The notes: generated by a model not told the origin, from the letters alone. Shown: positions 1 through 8,465, counted from the first letter of the stretch. The stretch: 28,145 nt of DNA from CAZWUW01 sp964636895 (GCA_964636895.1 CAZWUW010000038.1:1-28145); one strand, 5' to 3'. A program made the numbers and translations.

Positions 1-60
<60 letters not shown>

Positions 61-142
61 GTGAACAGTTACAATAATAATTATATCCAAATCAGCGGCA
101 AAGTCAACCTATTAATGCCCACCAAGTCTTAATAATTTTGCA

Positions 143-439
143 TCAATAGACCATTTTTCCCATTGTATCCAGCATCAGCAGGGACAAACCGGTCATTGCA
201 GCCGTTATTACCGCATTAATCAGGTACTGTTTACGCCCCGTATCTTTGAAAATCCTTTTCAACAGGTAATTCATCCCTAACAAATACAACGCTGGTGCGA
301 CCACGGTAAAAATTATGGAGTTGGGTATTTTGGTCGGTGGTAAAAAGGAATAAACCATAAATACCAACAGTGCCCAAAACCAAAAAACAATACCGGTGGT
401 AAAAGATATAATCAGCTTTAAAACAATGGTCAACTGCAT
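143..439 (-). CDS. Small integral membrane protein, function unknown
   Basis: A 98-residue protein that I do not recognise. I place the start at the ATG beginning MQLTIV because GAGGTGAT lies just upstream at ribosome-site distance; an upstream TTG at 475 would add 12 residues but has no comparable site. The protein is almost all hydrophobic, with about three membrane-spanning stretches (residues ~5-30, ~38-58 and ~75-92) separated by a short basic segment (LLKRIFKDTGRKQ). It has no Cys or His pattern suggesting cofactor binding. It is divergent from the coat gene, with a possible CRP/FNR-like palindrome between them. It could belong to one of the many sporulation- or envelope-associated small membrane families, but nothing in the sequence decides this. 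Confidence 0.6.
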   Translation of the reverse strand: MQLTIVLKLIISFTTGIVFWFWALLVFMVYSFLPPTKIPNSIIFTVVAPALYLLGMNYLLKRIFKDTGRKQYLINAVITAAMTGLSLLMLDTMGKMVY

Positions 440-486
440 GCCTATCACCTCATGTCCTATTATCCCATAAAACAACGCCCTGCGCC

Positions 487-500
487 GTGATGTAGCTCAC
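487..500. promoter_or_regulatory. CRP/FNR-family-like palindrome in a divergent intergenic region
   Basis: The sequence GTGA-TGTAGC-TCAC is a perfect 4+4 inverted repeat with a 6-base spacer, matching the core of the CRP-type site (TGTGA-N6-TCACA) except for the outer T on one side. It lies 48 bp upstream of the chosen start of the minus-strand membrane protein and 108 bp upstream of the coat gene. This is a pattern match only; no regulator gene is in the window. Confidence 0.3.
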
Positions 501-607
501 ATCCGGCAAAATAATTATAACCGGCAGGATAATGCATAAATGTGAATTTTAAATGATAAATCAGGATAACCTATCACTGAAAAAAATTTGAGGAGGTTAA
601 CCTGATA

Positions 608-1432
608 ATGTCGAATCAAACTTACAAACCCACGTACACTAAACAGAGCGCACGCAGCTTCACCGAACCGGGCACAGGCGGCACAGCAACCGGCTTTAGT
701 TCCGGCGGCCAGGGCGGCACCGAAGCTAACTGGGAAATTGGCGGCATGGGCACAAACTGGGGCACCGGCAGCATGGCCGGCACGCAAAGCTACGGCGGTA
801 TGGGCACCGATATGGGAATGGGCACCATGGGTACAAATGTAGGTACCGGCACCAATGTCGGCATGGGCAACATGCAGCAGCGCAAATTTGGCGCTCATGA
901 AATGATGCAGGTGCACGAGGTGCTTACGCAAACTATTGACGGTATCAACCAGTTTGAATTATACCGCCCCCATATTAAAGACCAGCAGTTGATGTCTATA
1001 TTAGACAAACAATTACAACATATGTCGGGCAGTTACGATAACATGGTCAACTACCTGCACAACCAGGGCATGAGCTCGGCAGTACCTTACCGGGTAAAAA
1101 AGAGCTTCCAGCCCCAATACGGTTTAAGACAGCCGGCGCCCCAGCAACCCAATACGAACATCAATCAAATGGATGACCGGGACGTGGCCTCAGGCATGAT
1201 GTGCTGCAGCAAAGCCGGTGCCGTTAAATGCACTCACGCCGCACTAGAATGCGCCGACCCCACACTGCGCTCCATTGTCATGAATTGCGCAGTTTCTGCG
1301 GTAAACCAGGCGTATGAATTGTTCCAGTATATGAATCAGAAGGGCATGTACCAGGTACCCACGCTGCAGCAAAACACCACCGGTACCATGATGAATGCTT
1401 ATCAATCAGCAGGCCAAATGCAATATCAATAA
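608..1432 (+). CDS. Spore coat protein, CotF-like, with Gly/Met/Thr-rich N-terminal repeats
   Basis: A 274-residue protein with two parts. Residues ~1-95 are low complexity, built from imperfect repeats of the form GGMGT, GMGTM and GTGTNVG, with no membrane segment. Residues ~95-255 resemble the coat-F domain: a four-helix-like region beginning FGAHEMMQVHEVL, with repeated leucine/methionine helices, and a second half with a CC pair and Cys residues (MMCCSKAGAVKCTHAALEC), ending in a helix with NQAYELFQYMNQKGMYQVP, a typical coat-F/CotF-family tail. The start follows a very strong site (AGGAGGTTAA) 6-8 bases upstream. It is a single gene with its own terminator. The role is structural in the spore coat or inter-coat layer, made in the mother cell; this is inferred from the family. 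The repeat-rich N terminus is longer than in short CotF proteins. Confidence 0.85.
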   Translation: MSNQTYKPTYTKQSARSFTEPGTGGTATGFSSGGQGGTEANWEIGGMGTNWGTGSMAGTQSYGGMGTDMGMGTMGTNVGTGTNVGMGNMQQRKFGAHEMMQVHEVLTQTIDGINQFELYRPHIKDQQLMSILDKQLQHMSGSYDNMVNYLHNQGMSSAVPYRVKKSFQPQYGLRQPAPQQPNTNINQMDDRDVASGMMCCSKAGAVKCTHAALECADPTLRSIVMNCAVSAVNQAYELFQYMNQKGMYQVPTLQQNTTGTMMNAYQSAGQMQYQ

Positions 1433-1457
1433 CAGTTTCCATAACGTTTTACCAGTG

Positions 1458-1483
1458 CCCCGGTTTGTTTGCCGGGGTTTTTT
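1458..1483 (+). terminator. Rho-independent terminator after the coat gene
   Basis: CCCCGG (1458-1463) pairs with CCGGGG (1472-1477) around an 8-base loop and is followed by six T residues. Confidence 0.9.
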
Positions 1484-1535
1484 CATGCCAATTTTTAACA
1501 AATGTTTTTTCCGTGGAAAAAAGCTAAATAAGGTC

Positions 1536-1564
1536 TTGTTAAAAAATGAACAAAGCTATATAAT
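1536..1564 (+). promoter_or_regulatory. Sigma-A promoter of the ccm operon
   Basis: TTGTTA (1536-1541), a 17-base spacer and TATAAT (1559-1564), preceded by an AT-rich stretch. Transcription would start near 1571, giving a leader of about 65 bases before orfA. There is no other terminator or clear promoter before 10615, so this promoter can account for the whole cluster. Confidence 0.8.
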
Positions 1565-1636
1565 AAAAGCTGGACTACTACTCATCGTAGTACGTTGTCT
1601 TGTAATACTACTTGATTGAATTAAGGAGGAGGACGT

Positions 1637-2653
1637 ATGTTGTTGAAAAGGCGCTTTAAAAAGCTCTCAAGTCTCACCCTGCTGCTGCTGACCCTGACCT
1701 TGCTGCTGATACCACAGCCGGCGCAGGCGGCGGGCAGCGAAATGGAAATGAAAAACCTGGACTTTCAAATCTGGTCGGAATATGACGAACCCAATGTACT
1801 GCACATCTTGACCGGGACACTGGTTAACACCTCCGGCAAAGAGTATTCAGGGTCAGTAAAATTTAACATTCCCAAGGGTGCCGACGGTAAAATGGACAGC
1901 ATCAAAGTAAACATGGCCTGTGAACTGATTAACGGCACCGAACACTCCTGCCAGCCTTATGAGCTCACGGACAAAGGTGATTACGCAGAATTATCCTGGA
2001 AAATGACCCAAAAACTGGCCCCCGGCCAAGAATTCCCCTTCTGGCTGGAATACTATTATAATCCTATTCAGGGCCAGCCGGACAAGACTATCGCCTTTAC
2101 CTTCCGACCCAGCTACAAAGTCAACCAATTAAAACTAACCTTTAAAGAACCGTTAAATTCCACCAACTTTAAATCCACCCCCCAGCCGGCTTCCACCGGC
2201 AAGGACAACAAAAACTTCAATGATTACTACTATAATTTTCAACAGTTAACCCCGGACAAGCCGGTGGATTTTAAGTTTAGTTATACCAGGTCAGATACCA
2301 GCCCGTCAGTAAAAAAGCAGGAAAACCCGGGCGCTAACGAAGCCAAACCGGCTGATCCCCTCGGTACCTCGGCCTGGAAAAAGCCCGAAGTACTCATCCC
2401 CTCTATCCTGTTCGTGGTTGTACTGGTGGTATTTATTTTTTACGCCATGAACAACTCCAATAAACAGTCCTCGGCCGAGAGAATCGAACGAATTCAGCGA
2501 CAAAACACCTCAAAAGGGGCCAGGTCGCCGGTAAGCAATAACCCAAAACTAGCCAAAGAAAAGAAAAAAATTCGCCAAATGCTCTTAAACGGCGAAATCA
2601 GTGAAGAAACTTACCGCGAACTGATTGCCGAGCTGGAAGAGGAGTACGCTTAA
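1637..2653 (+). CDS. OrfA: exported single-span membrane protein heading the ccm operon, with a CcmI-like tail
   Basis: A 338-residue protein. Residues 1-32 form a signal peptide (basic start, leucine-rich core, QPAQA-A cleavage-like end). Residues ~33-245 are a soluble, beta-rich extracytoplasmic domain with many Tyr, Pro and Asn residues and two Cys (in NMACELING and EHSCQPY) that could form a disulfide. One membrane helix lies near residues 252-272, followed by a basic cytoplasmic tail that ends in KKIRQMLLNGEISEETYREL, a helical module of the same form as in CcmI and OrfB of this operon. The start follows AAGGAGGAGG. It is the first gene after the promoter and is 15 bp from ccmE. I do not recognise a named family; the position implies an accessory role in cytochrome c maturation or apocytochrome handling on the outer face of the membrane. 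Confidence 0.8.
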   Translation: MLLKRRFKKLSSLTLLLLTLTLLLIPQPAQAAGSEMEMKNLDFQIWSEYDEPNVLHILTGTLVNTSGKEYSGSVKFNIPKGADGKMDSIKVNMACELINGTEHSCQPYELTDKGDYAELSWKMTQKLAPGQEFPFWLEYYYNPIQGQPDKTIAFTFRPSYKVNQLKLTFKEPLNSTNFKSTPQPASTGKDNKNFNDYYYNFQQLTPDKPVDFKFSYTRSDTSPSVKKQENPGANEAKPADPLGTSAWKKPEVLIPSILFVVVLVVFIFYAMNNSNKQSSAERIERIQRQNTSKGARSPVSNNPKLAKEKKKIRQMLLNGEISEETYRELIAELEEEYA

Positions 2654-2668
2654 GCGAGGAGGCAGGTC

Positions 2669-3088
2669 ATGAATAAAAAGGTTAAGCTCATTATTGGAAC
2701 TCTAGTGATTATTGGTGCTATCGGTCTTTTAATCACATCTGGGCTTTCCAATAATACCGGTTCCTATCTGACCATCAAGGAAGCTTTGGCAGTACAAAAC
2801 AAATCCACTGCTAAATTCATACAAATGGAAGGAAATTTGGCACCCGACAGCACTACCTGGAACGCAGATAAAATTGAATTACGGTTTGGCCTCACTGACG
2901 GCAAAAATATAATTAAGGTCATTTTTAATGATGTCAAACCGGACAACTTTGATTCCGGCTACCCCATTATTGTCGAAGGCAAATTTAATAACAACAACGA
3001 ATTTGTCGCCGATGCCGTTAAAGTTAAATGTCCGTCCAAATATGAAGAAGAAGCCCCCGCAGGCACCTCGCCAGGGGCTAAGCAGTAG
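2669..3088 (+). CDS. ccmE: Cytochrome c maturation heme chaperone CcmE, Cys (CxxxY) variant
   Basis: A 139-residue protein with one N-terminal membrane anchor (residues ~5-25, signal-anchor type) and a small OB-fold domain. Recognisable family features are the opening YLTIKEAL, the strands around KFIQMEGNL and IKVIFNDVKPDNF, and PIIVEGKFN...FVADAVKVKCPSKY. CcmE receives heme from CcmABCD and passes it to CcmF. In most CcmE proteins heme is held covalently by a His in HxxxY; here the matching place is C121-P-S-K-Y125, the CxxxY form described for some Deltaproteobacteria and archaea. The start is supported by a GGAGG site. It sits between orfA and ccmF, 39 bp before the latter. Confidence 0.93.
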   Translation: MNKKVKLIIGTLVIIGAIGLLITSGLSNNTGSYLTIKEALAVQNKSTAKFIQMEGNLAPDSTTWNADKIELRFGLTDGKNIIKVIFNDVKPDNFDSGYPIIVEGKFNNNNEFVADAVKVKCPSKYEEEAPAGTSPGAKQ

Positions 3089-3127
3089 CAAAACGTCGCA
3101 CTACATCAACCGTCAGGAGGTATTATC

Positions 3128-5089
3128 ATGGCCGATATCGGTTATATATCACTGGTGACCAGCTTTTTTCTATCAATCTACGCTATCGCCGGGCAGCTAA
3201 TCGGACATAAAACCGGCAACAAAAAGCTGGTGACAAGCGCCAAGGGCGCGGTACTAACCAACGCCATCCTTACTACCGTAGCTTCCGCAGCACTTATCTG
3301 GGCGCTGGTGACCAGTGACTTTTCCATAAAATATGTATACGACTACACCAGTACAGACTTGCCCTTTTCATACAAGCTTACCGCTTGGTGGGCCGGCGGC
3401 GCCGGTTCCCTACTGCTCTGGCAGTGGGTTCTGGCAATTTATACAGCCGTAGTTACGTACTCCAAAAAAGTTGAAGACCTGACCCCTTATGCTTCAAGTA
3501 TTCTTTTAGTAAACCAGGTATTTTTCCTGTTTGTCCTGTCCTTTGTCACCAATCCCTTTGAACAGCTTAACTGGAACCCGGCTGAAGGTAACGGCTTAAA
3601 CCCGATGCTGCAAAACTTTGGCATGGTTGTCCATCCCATCACCACATTCCTCGGTTATGTCGGTTTTGCCGTCCCCTTCGCATACGCCATGGCTGCTTTA
3701 ATCACCAAAAATGCTGATGACCGCTGGATAAAAATAACCCGGGGATGGACGGTATGGGCCTGGCTGTTCCTGACCTACGGCAACCTTTCCGGTGCCCAAT
3801 GGGCATATGTGGAACTGGGCTGGGGTGGGTACTGGGCCTGGGACCCGGTTGAAAACGCATCCTTTATTCCCTGGTTGACCGGCAGTGCCTTCCTGCATTC
3901 GGTAATGATTCAGGAACGGAAAAACATGCTGAAAATCTGGAATGTTTCCCTTATTGCGATCACTTATATGCTCACCCTTTTTGGCACCTTCCTGGTGCGC
4001 AGCGGCATTTTAACTTCGGTGCACGCCTTTGGAAATTCCAGTCTGGGCGCTTTCTTCCTGGTCTTTACCGGCATCGTGTTTGTTGCTTCCTTCTGGCTGA
4101 TTGCCGACCGGCTGAACATGTTGAAAGAAGCCCGCGAATTTGAATCCTACATCTCCAAAGAAAGCTCCTTTTTGGCCAACAACCTGATTCTGGTGGGGAT
4201 TGCCTTTGCCACCTTTTTCGGCACCATCTATCCACTGATTTCAGAGGTATTTACCGGTGTAAAGGCTACGGTATCAATCCCCTATTTTAACAAAGTCAAT
4301 GCCCCGCTGGGGCTGCTGTTGATCATTCTGATTGGCATTTGCCCTCTGATTGCCTGGCGAAAATCTTCCGCCAAGAATCTGCTGCAAAATTTTGCCGTAC
4401 CTTTAATTGGTACTGCCATTTTCATCATTGTAGCCTACTTGTTAGGCCTGCGAAAAATATACCCCCTTTTCGCCTTTGCCACCACCGCCTTTGCCCTCAT
4501 TGCCACTTTCTGGGAAGTTATTAAAGCCATCGGGGTGCGCATGAAGCTGACCGGTGAAAATATAGTTGTGGCCTTTAGCCGGTTGCTGGTCCGGAACCGG
4601 CGCCGTTATGGCGGGTATATCATCCACATTGGTATACTGATGTTAATGGTCGGCGTTATCGGTTCCAACACTTATGAAAAAGTATTGGAAAAAACCATTA
4701 AGCCCGGTGAAACCATCCGGATTGAAGAATATGCCCTGACCTATGACAATCTAGCGGAACGGACAGAAGGCAAAACTGCCGTTGTTTACGCCAACCTGAG
4801 CGTAACCAAGGCAGGCAGCTTTATGGGCCGATTGGAACCGGAGAAAAAATTCTATGCTACCCATGAAACCCCGGCCAGCGAAGTAGACATCTTGGGTAGT
4901 CTGGCGGAAGACCTCTATGTAATTCTGGCTGGCTGGGAAAAAGACGGCCGGGCCACGTTTAAGGTTCAGGTTAACCCGTTGGTAGCCTGGTTATGGATTG
5001 GCGGCTATGTAATGCTTATCGGTACCGTATTTGCCCTCTGGCCCGGCAAAGGGGCTCAGGTGGGCGGCAAGTATACTCGGAGGAGTTGA
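3128..5089 (+). CDS. ccmF: Cytochrome c heme lyase subunit CcmF
   Basis: A 653-residue polytopic membrane protein, close to the usual family length. It has about 14-15 membrane helices and the family's tryptophan-rich heme-handling motif WGGYWAWDPVEN beginning at W232, with a preceding WWAGGAGSLLLWQW segment (residues ~87-101) and a conserved His-Pro (H169-P). The C-terminal part has the extracytoplasmic domain before the last helix. CcmF takes heme from CcmE and, with CcmH/CcmI, attaches it to CxxCH sites of apocytochromes outside the membrane; it also carries a heme b in characterised homologues. The start follows CAGGAGG. The stop lies 5 bp before the ccmH start. Confidence 0.97.
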   Translation: MADIGYISLVTSFFLSIYAIAGQLIGHKTGNKKLVTSAKGAVLTNAILTTVASAALIWALVTSDFSIKYVYDYTSTDLPFSYKLTAWWAGGAGSLLLWQWVLAIYTAVVTYSKKVEDLTPYASSILLVNQVFFLFVLSFVTNPFEQLNWNPAEGNGLNPMLQNFGMVVHPITTFLGYVGFAVPFAYAMAALITKNADDRWIKITRGWTVWAWLFLTYGNLSGAQWAYVELGWGGYWAWDPVENASFIPWLTGSAFLHSVMIQERKNMLKIWNVSLIAITYMLTLFGTFLVRSGILTSVHAFGNSSLGAFFLVFTGIVFVASFWLIADRLNMLKEAREFESYISKESSFLANNLILVGIAFATFFGTIYPLISEVFTGVKATVSIPYFNKVNAPLGLLLIILIGICPLIAWRKSSAKNLLQNFAVPLIGTAIFIIVAYLLGLRKIYPLFAFATTAFALIATFWEVIKAIGVRMKLTGENIVVAFSRLLVRNRRRYGGYIIHIGILMLMVGVIGSNTYEKVLEKTIKPGETIRIEEYALTYDNLAERTEGKTAVVYANLSVTKAGSFMGRLEPEKKFYATHETPASEVDILGSLAEDLYVILAGWEKDGRATFKVQVNPLVAWLWIGGYVMLIGTVFALWPGKGAQVGGKYTRRS

Positions 5090-5094
5090 TTGCT

Positions 5095-5589
5095 ATGCAG
5101 ATGAAGAAAAACCTAATAACAATTGGTCTCCTCGTCGCCTTAATGCTTATTCTTTTTGCATCTGCCGGCTGGGCCGCCGAGATAGACCAGAACCTCCAAA
5201 AGGACATCGAAGAAATGCTGGTTTGCCAGGATGACTGCGGCATGATCCTGTCCGCCTGCGACAACCAAACCGCACTACACATGCGCAAAATTGTTATTGA
5301 ACGCCTGCAAAAAGGTCAGACTAAAGATGAAATCCTGGGGCACTTTGTCTCTATATACGGCGAAAAAGTTTTGGCGGCACCTCAGGCCAAGGGGTTTAAT
5401 GTCACCGCCTGGGTAACCCCCTTCCTGGCACTTATTTTGGGCAGTGTACTCATGTACTTTGTGCTGGACAAGTGGGTCTTTAACGCCAGACTGGAGGCAA
5501 TGGACGAAGCAAACCAAACCAAAAAGCAAAATGTTGACCTGTCCGAATATGAAGAGCAGTTGGACAAGGAACTCAAAAAGTACCTGTAA
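5095..5589 (+). CDS. ccmH: CcmH-type thiol protein of the heme lyase, with unusual Cys spacing
   Basis: A 164-residue protein. The reading frame is open further upstream inside ccmF, but the ATG at 5095 follows CGGAGGAG at a good distance, so I use it. Residues 1-27 form a signal peptide (hydrophobic core ending WAAE), residues ~30-100 form the CcmH three-helix domain (HMRKIVIERLQKGQTKDEIL, then YGEKVLAAP), a membrane helix spans ~108-128, and a charged tail follows. Classical CcmH has LRCxxC; here the motif reads LVCQDDC with C44 and C48 (CxxxC) and an extra C55. The family reduces apocytochrome Cys pairs or holds them for CcmF. No CcmG partner is seen nearby. Confidence 0.88.
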   Translation: MQMKKNLITIGLLVALMLILFASAGWAAEIDQNLQKDIEEMLVCQDDCGMILSACDNQTALHMRKIVIERLQKGQTKDEILGHFVSIYGEKVLAAPQAKGFNVTAWVTPFLALILGSVLMYFVLDKWVFNARLEAMDEANQTKKQNVDLSEYEEQLDKELKKYL

Positions 5590-5633
5590 TCTACCAAAGT
5601 ATATCCCATTTAACCACAAGGAAGGTGAAAATA

Positions 5634-6023
5634 ATGACCGTTGTGGGTATCGTAATAGTCCTTATCCTGGTAGCCGTTTTGGTAGCCTGGCCGTTGCTGC
5701 GGACAGAAAAGCCGGGTTACCGGAAGGCATTATTGGCTGATGACGAGGAATTGGCTGAAAATGAAAAAGAGACTGTGTTTACCACCATCAACGAAATTGA
5801 GTTTGACTATCAAATGAATAAACTTTCCCCAGATGATTATGAAATCCTGAAAAGCCAGTACAAGCAAAAGGCGCTGGAGATTCTGCAGGATGAAGAGGAC
5901 ACAGATCTGGAAACTGCCTCCCCGGATATATCAAAAGAGGCAAAAACAGCTGCGGATATTGAAGATGAAATTGAAAAAGAACTTCAGGAATTGCGGAAAA
6001 CCTCCGCCGCCGGGAAGGAGTGA
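5634..6023 (+). CDS. ccmI: CcmI-like membrane protein (short form, no TPR domain)
   Basis: A 129-residue protein. The ATG at 5634 is preferred over the in-frame GTG at 5625 because AGGAAGGTG then lies at a proper distance. One N-terminal membrane helix (residues ~1-22) is followed by a charged cytoplasmic segment with the CcmI N-terminal signature ETVFTTINEIEFDYQMNKLS and then PDDYEILKSQYKQKALEIL, followed by an acidic coiled-coil-like tail. Full CcmI proteins add a large extracytoplasmic TPR domain that chaperones apocytochrome; this one lacks it, as in many short CcmI-like or CcmH N-terminal proteins. It ends 4 bp before orfB, whose ribosome site overlaps its last codons. Confidence 0.75.
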   Translation: MTVVGIVIVLILVAVLVAWPLLRTEKPGYRKALLADDEELAENEKETVFTTINEIEFDYQMNKLSPDDYEILKSQYKQKALEILQDEEDTDLETASPDISKEAKTAADIEDEIEKELQELRKTSAAGKE

Positions 6024-6027
6024 GCAA

Positions 6028-7047
6028 ATGACCAAGCCGAAACACAAATCAAATCTGCTGGTGATTATCCTGGCACTGGCGGTCTTCTTAATCAACGGGA
6101 CAGCCTGGGCCGGGGAAACCACCAAGGATGATAAAATCAAACTGGAGATTCACCACCTGCTGCTGACTACCAAGGATACCACCTTGCAGGTCAAAGAAGT
6201 AATGCGGTTTAAAAACACAGGCACCGACACTTATGTCGGCAGCAAAAATTCCGCCGGCAAAACAGAAGTGCTCCAGATGTCGTTGCCTGCCGGTAATCAA
6301 AACCTGCAGGTCATGGGCGTGCCGCAAAACACCGTGCTCACTACCGCCCAGGGTATCGCCACTACTACCCCGGTTACGGTTGGCACACAAGAAATTACCC
6401 TGCAATATGACCTTCCTTTCACTGCCGGCCAGTTACAACTTGGCAAAACTATTAATTATCCCACAGAAATTTTTTATGTGCTGTCCCCCAAGGGCGAGCT
6501 GAGTCTGGACGGCAATAAAACCATCACTGATGCCGGCTACCAGGCAATGGACGGTAAAGATTTTCGGATCTTCTTTCTGGAAAAAGCCGTAAAAAACCAA
6601 AAGTTTACCCTGACCGCCGCTCCGGACCGGGTGGGCCAGGGCTATACACCGGGCAACAGCAAGTTTCACAGCAATTCGCACCTTTCCCGCTGGTATAACT
6701 CGCCCCTCGCCAACACCGACCCGCACATCTGGACGGTGGTTCTGATACTGCTGGGTTTTGGCGGGATCGCCCTAACCGGCTACTGGCTGCGGAAAAAACA
6801 AAAAGCTAAGCAGCAGCAGGAAGCCGAGGAAAAACTCGCCCGGCTGCTGGACGAGCTGGTAATTAAACAAAAACGCCTGATGACTAAGATTGCCGCGTTG
6901 GACGAGCGCCAAGAAAATGGCGAGGTAACTGCGGAAGCATATGAAGAACTGCGGGCCCAATATAAATCCCGACTGGTAAAAGTCAAGCTAAAGATCAAAG
7001 AACTGGAAGAACTCGAAGAACTCGAAGAAACAGCAGAAGAGTACTAA
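6028..7047 (+). CDS. OrfB: exported single-span membrane protein within the ccm operon, with a CcmI-like tail
   Basis: A 339-residue protein, using the ATG at 6028 after GGAAGGAG; the frame is open upstream but that part overlaps ccmI. Residues 1-28 form a signal peptide ending AWAGE. A beta-rich outer domain (~30-230) has strand-like alternation and no Cys. One membrane helix lies at about 235-253, then a basic stretch and a long coiled coil ending in repeated E-L-E-E units. The tail contains DERQENGEVTAEAYEELRAQ, the same module as at the end of OrfA and in CcmI. The length and layout match OrfA almost exactly, so the two may be distant paralogues or partners. There is no recognised name; a role in apocytochrome or heme handling is inferred from its position between ccmI and ccmA. 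Confidence 0.8.
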   Translation: MTKPKHKSNLLVIILALAVFLINGTAWAGETTKDDKIKLEIHHLLLTTKDTTLQVKEVMRFKNTGTDTYVGSKNSAGKTEVLQMSLPAGNQNLQVMGVPQNTVLTTAQGIATTTPVTVGTQEITLQYDLPFTAGQLQLGKTINYPTEIFYVLSPKGELSLDGNKTITDAGYQAMDGKDFRIFFLEKAVKNQKFTLTAAPDRVGQGYTPGNSKFHSNSHLSRWYNSPLANTDPHIWTVVLILLGFGGIALTGYWLRKKQKAKQQQEAEEKLARLLDELVIKQKRLMTKIAALDERQENGEVTAEAYEELRAQYKSRLVKVKLKIKELEELEELEETAEEY

Positions 7048-7075
7048 TACCTGTAGCCCGGTTAGGAGGGATACC

Positions 7076-7780
7076 GTGATCAAAGCAACCAACCTGTCCA
7101 AAAAAATCGGGGCTAAAATGATTCTGCGGGGCATTGACCTGCATATTCCGAAAAACCAGTTTATTACAGTTTTTGGACCAAATGGCGCCGGCAAAAGCAC
7201 CCTGTTGAAAATTTTGTCCCTGCTAATGAAGCCCTCCACCGGCGAAATAATAATCAACGGCATTGACGCCAAAAAGGATCCGACCATCATCAGTAAACAG
7301 CTTGGGGTCATTTCCCATCAAACCTTTTTGTACGAAAACCTTACGGCCTGGGAAAACCTGCAATTCTATGGCCGGATGTATGATGTGCCCCATCTCAGAG
7401 ACCGGATTTATGAAGTATTGCAACAGGTGGGACTGGAATTCTCCCTGCAGGACCCGGTGCGCACCTTCTCCCGGGGGATGCAGCAACGCCTGGCTATTGC
7501 CCGGGCTATTCTGCACAACCCGGCAATCCTTTTTCTGGATGAGCCATATACCGGACTGGACCCTCATGCTATTCAGATTTTGAATGGCGTGCTGGCCGGA
7601 CTGAGCAACGCCGACCGGACCATCTTCATGGTTACCCATAACTTTGAAGAAGGGCTGGATATAACAGACCGGGTACTTTTCGTGGTCAAAGGCAGCATTG
7701 TTTACGACGGCGACAATACAGCATTTACCCGGGATGAACTGAAGCAGTTATATTTACAAAAAGCCGGGGAGGTCGGGTAA
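7076..7780 (+). CDS. ccmA: Heme-handling ABC transporter ATPase CcmA
   Basis: A 234-residue ABC ATPase starting at a GTG after TTAGGAGGG. It has Walker A GPNGAGKST (residues 34-42), a Q-loop-like segment around GVISHQTFLYENLT, the signature SRGMQQRLAIARA, Walker B ILFLDEP and the H-loop MVTHN. With CcmB and CcmC it forms the membrane complex that releases heme-loaded CcmE after heme is attached by CcmCD; ATP hydrolysis drives release rather than heme export. It is 1 bp from ccmB (GTG start). ATPase sequence alone would not prove CcmA, but its place before ccmB and ccmC does. Confidence 0.95.
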   Translation: MIKATNLSKKIGAKMILRGIDLHIPKNQFITVFGPNGAGKSTLLKILSLLMKPSTGEIIINGIDAKKDPTIISKQLGVISHQTFLYENLTAWENLQFYGRMYDVPHLRDRIYEVLQQVGLEFSLQDPVRTFSRGMQQRLAIARAILHNPAILFLDEPYTGLDPHAIQILNGVLAGLSNADRTIFMVTHNFEEGLDITDRVLFVVKGSIVYDGDNTAFTRDELKQLYLQKAGEVG

Positions 7781-7781
7781 A

Positions 7782-8462
7782 GTGGGCTTTTTCACAAATA
7801 TTGGGGCCATCGTCCGCAAGGATCTGACCTCCGAGTTCCGTACCAAGGAAATGCTGAGCGCCATGCTAATTTTCGCCTTCCTTACCATCATTATCTTTGT
7901 GTTTGCTTTTGATCCGTCAAAAGCTCTGGTCAAAGAGGTTTTTCCCGGCATTATCTGGGTTAGTTTTATTTTTGCCGGTATTCTGGGGCTGAACCGTTCA
8001 TTTTTATCAGAAAAAACAAATGACTGTATTTTGGGCCTGATGCTCTGCCCGATAGACAAAAGCGCCATTTTTTTCGGTAAAATGATTGGCAATTTTATCT
8101 TTATGGCCATCATGGAAATTATCAGCCTGCCGATTTTTGCGGTTTTGTTTAATTATAAAATAAGCTACCAGGCAGTTGGCCCGCTGACCTTAGTTGTTTT
8201 CCTGGGCACGCTGGGTTTTATTGCCAGCGGCACTTTTTTGGCGGCCATGTCGGCAAATACCAGGAACAGTGAAATCCTTTTGCCGGTTATTCTCTTCCCG
8301 CTGATTGTGCCGGTTGTTCTCGGGGCTGTGCAGGCCACGACGGCTGTACTTAGTGGCGCACCGGCTGCTGAATGGCTGATATGGTTAAAAATTATTATTG
8401 CTTTTGATATCATTTTCCTGGTTGTACCCTTGCTGCTTTTTGAATATGTGCTGGAGGTGTAA
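7782..8462 (+). CDS. ccmB: CcmB membrane permease of the CcmABC complex
   Basis: A 226-residue protein with six predicted membrane helices, the usual CcmB size. The N terminus IVRKDLTSEFRTKEMLSAML is a family signature (cytoplasmic coupling region with conserved basic and acidic residues); the later LNRSFLSEKTNDCILGLMLC and PLIVPVVLGA segments also fit. It starts with a GTG immediately after ccmA, with GGGAGG inside the ccmA end, which indicates translational coupling. It partners CcmA in the ABC complex that acts on the CcmE-heme-CcmC complex. Confidence 0.93.
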   Translation: MGFFTNIGAIVRKDLTSEFRTKEMLSAMLIFAFLTIIIFVFAFDPSKALVKEVFPGIIWVSFIFAGILGLNRSFLSEKTNDCILGLMLCPIDKSAIFFGKMIGNFIFMAIMEIISLPIFAVLFNYKISYQAVGPLTLVVFLGTLGFIASGTFLAAMSANTRNSEILLPVILFPLIVPVVLGAVQATTAVLSGAPAAEWLIWLKIIIAFDIIFLVVPLLLFEYVLEV

Positions 8463-8465
8463 TCC

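Noticed and set aside
515..931. Long minus-strand frame rich in His, Ala and Gly opposite the coat gene
   Set aside because: It is the complement of the GMGT repeats; it has no ribosome site and its composition is set by the repeat on the other strand.
4993..5094. Upstream extension of ccmH
   Set aside because: It overlaps the end of ccmF by about 100 bases and lacks a ribosome site; the ATG at 5095 has both a good site and a signal peptide.
5890..6027. N-terminal extension of OrfB
   Set aside because: It overlaps ccmI in another frame, and the protein then would not begin with its signal peptide.
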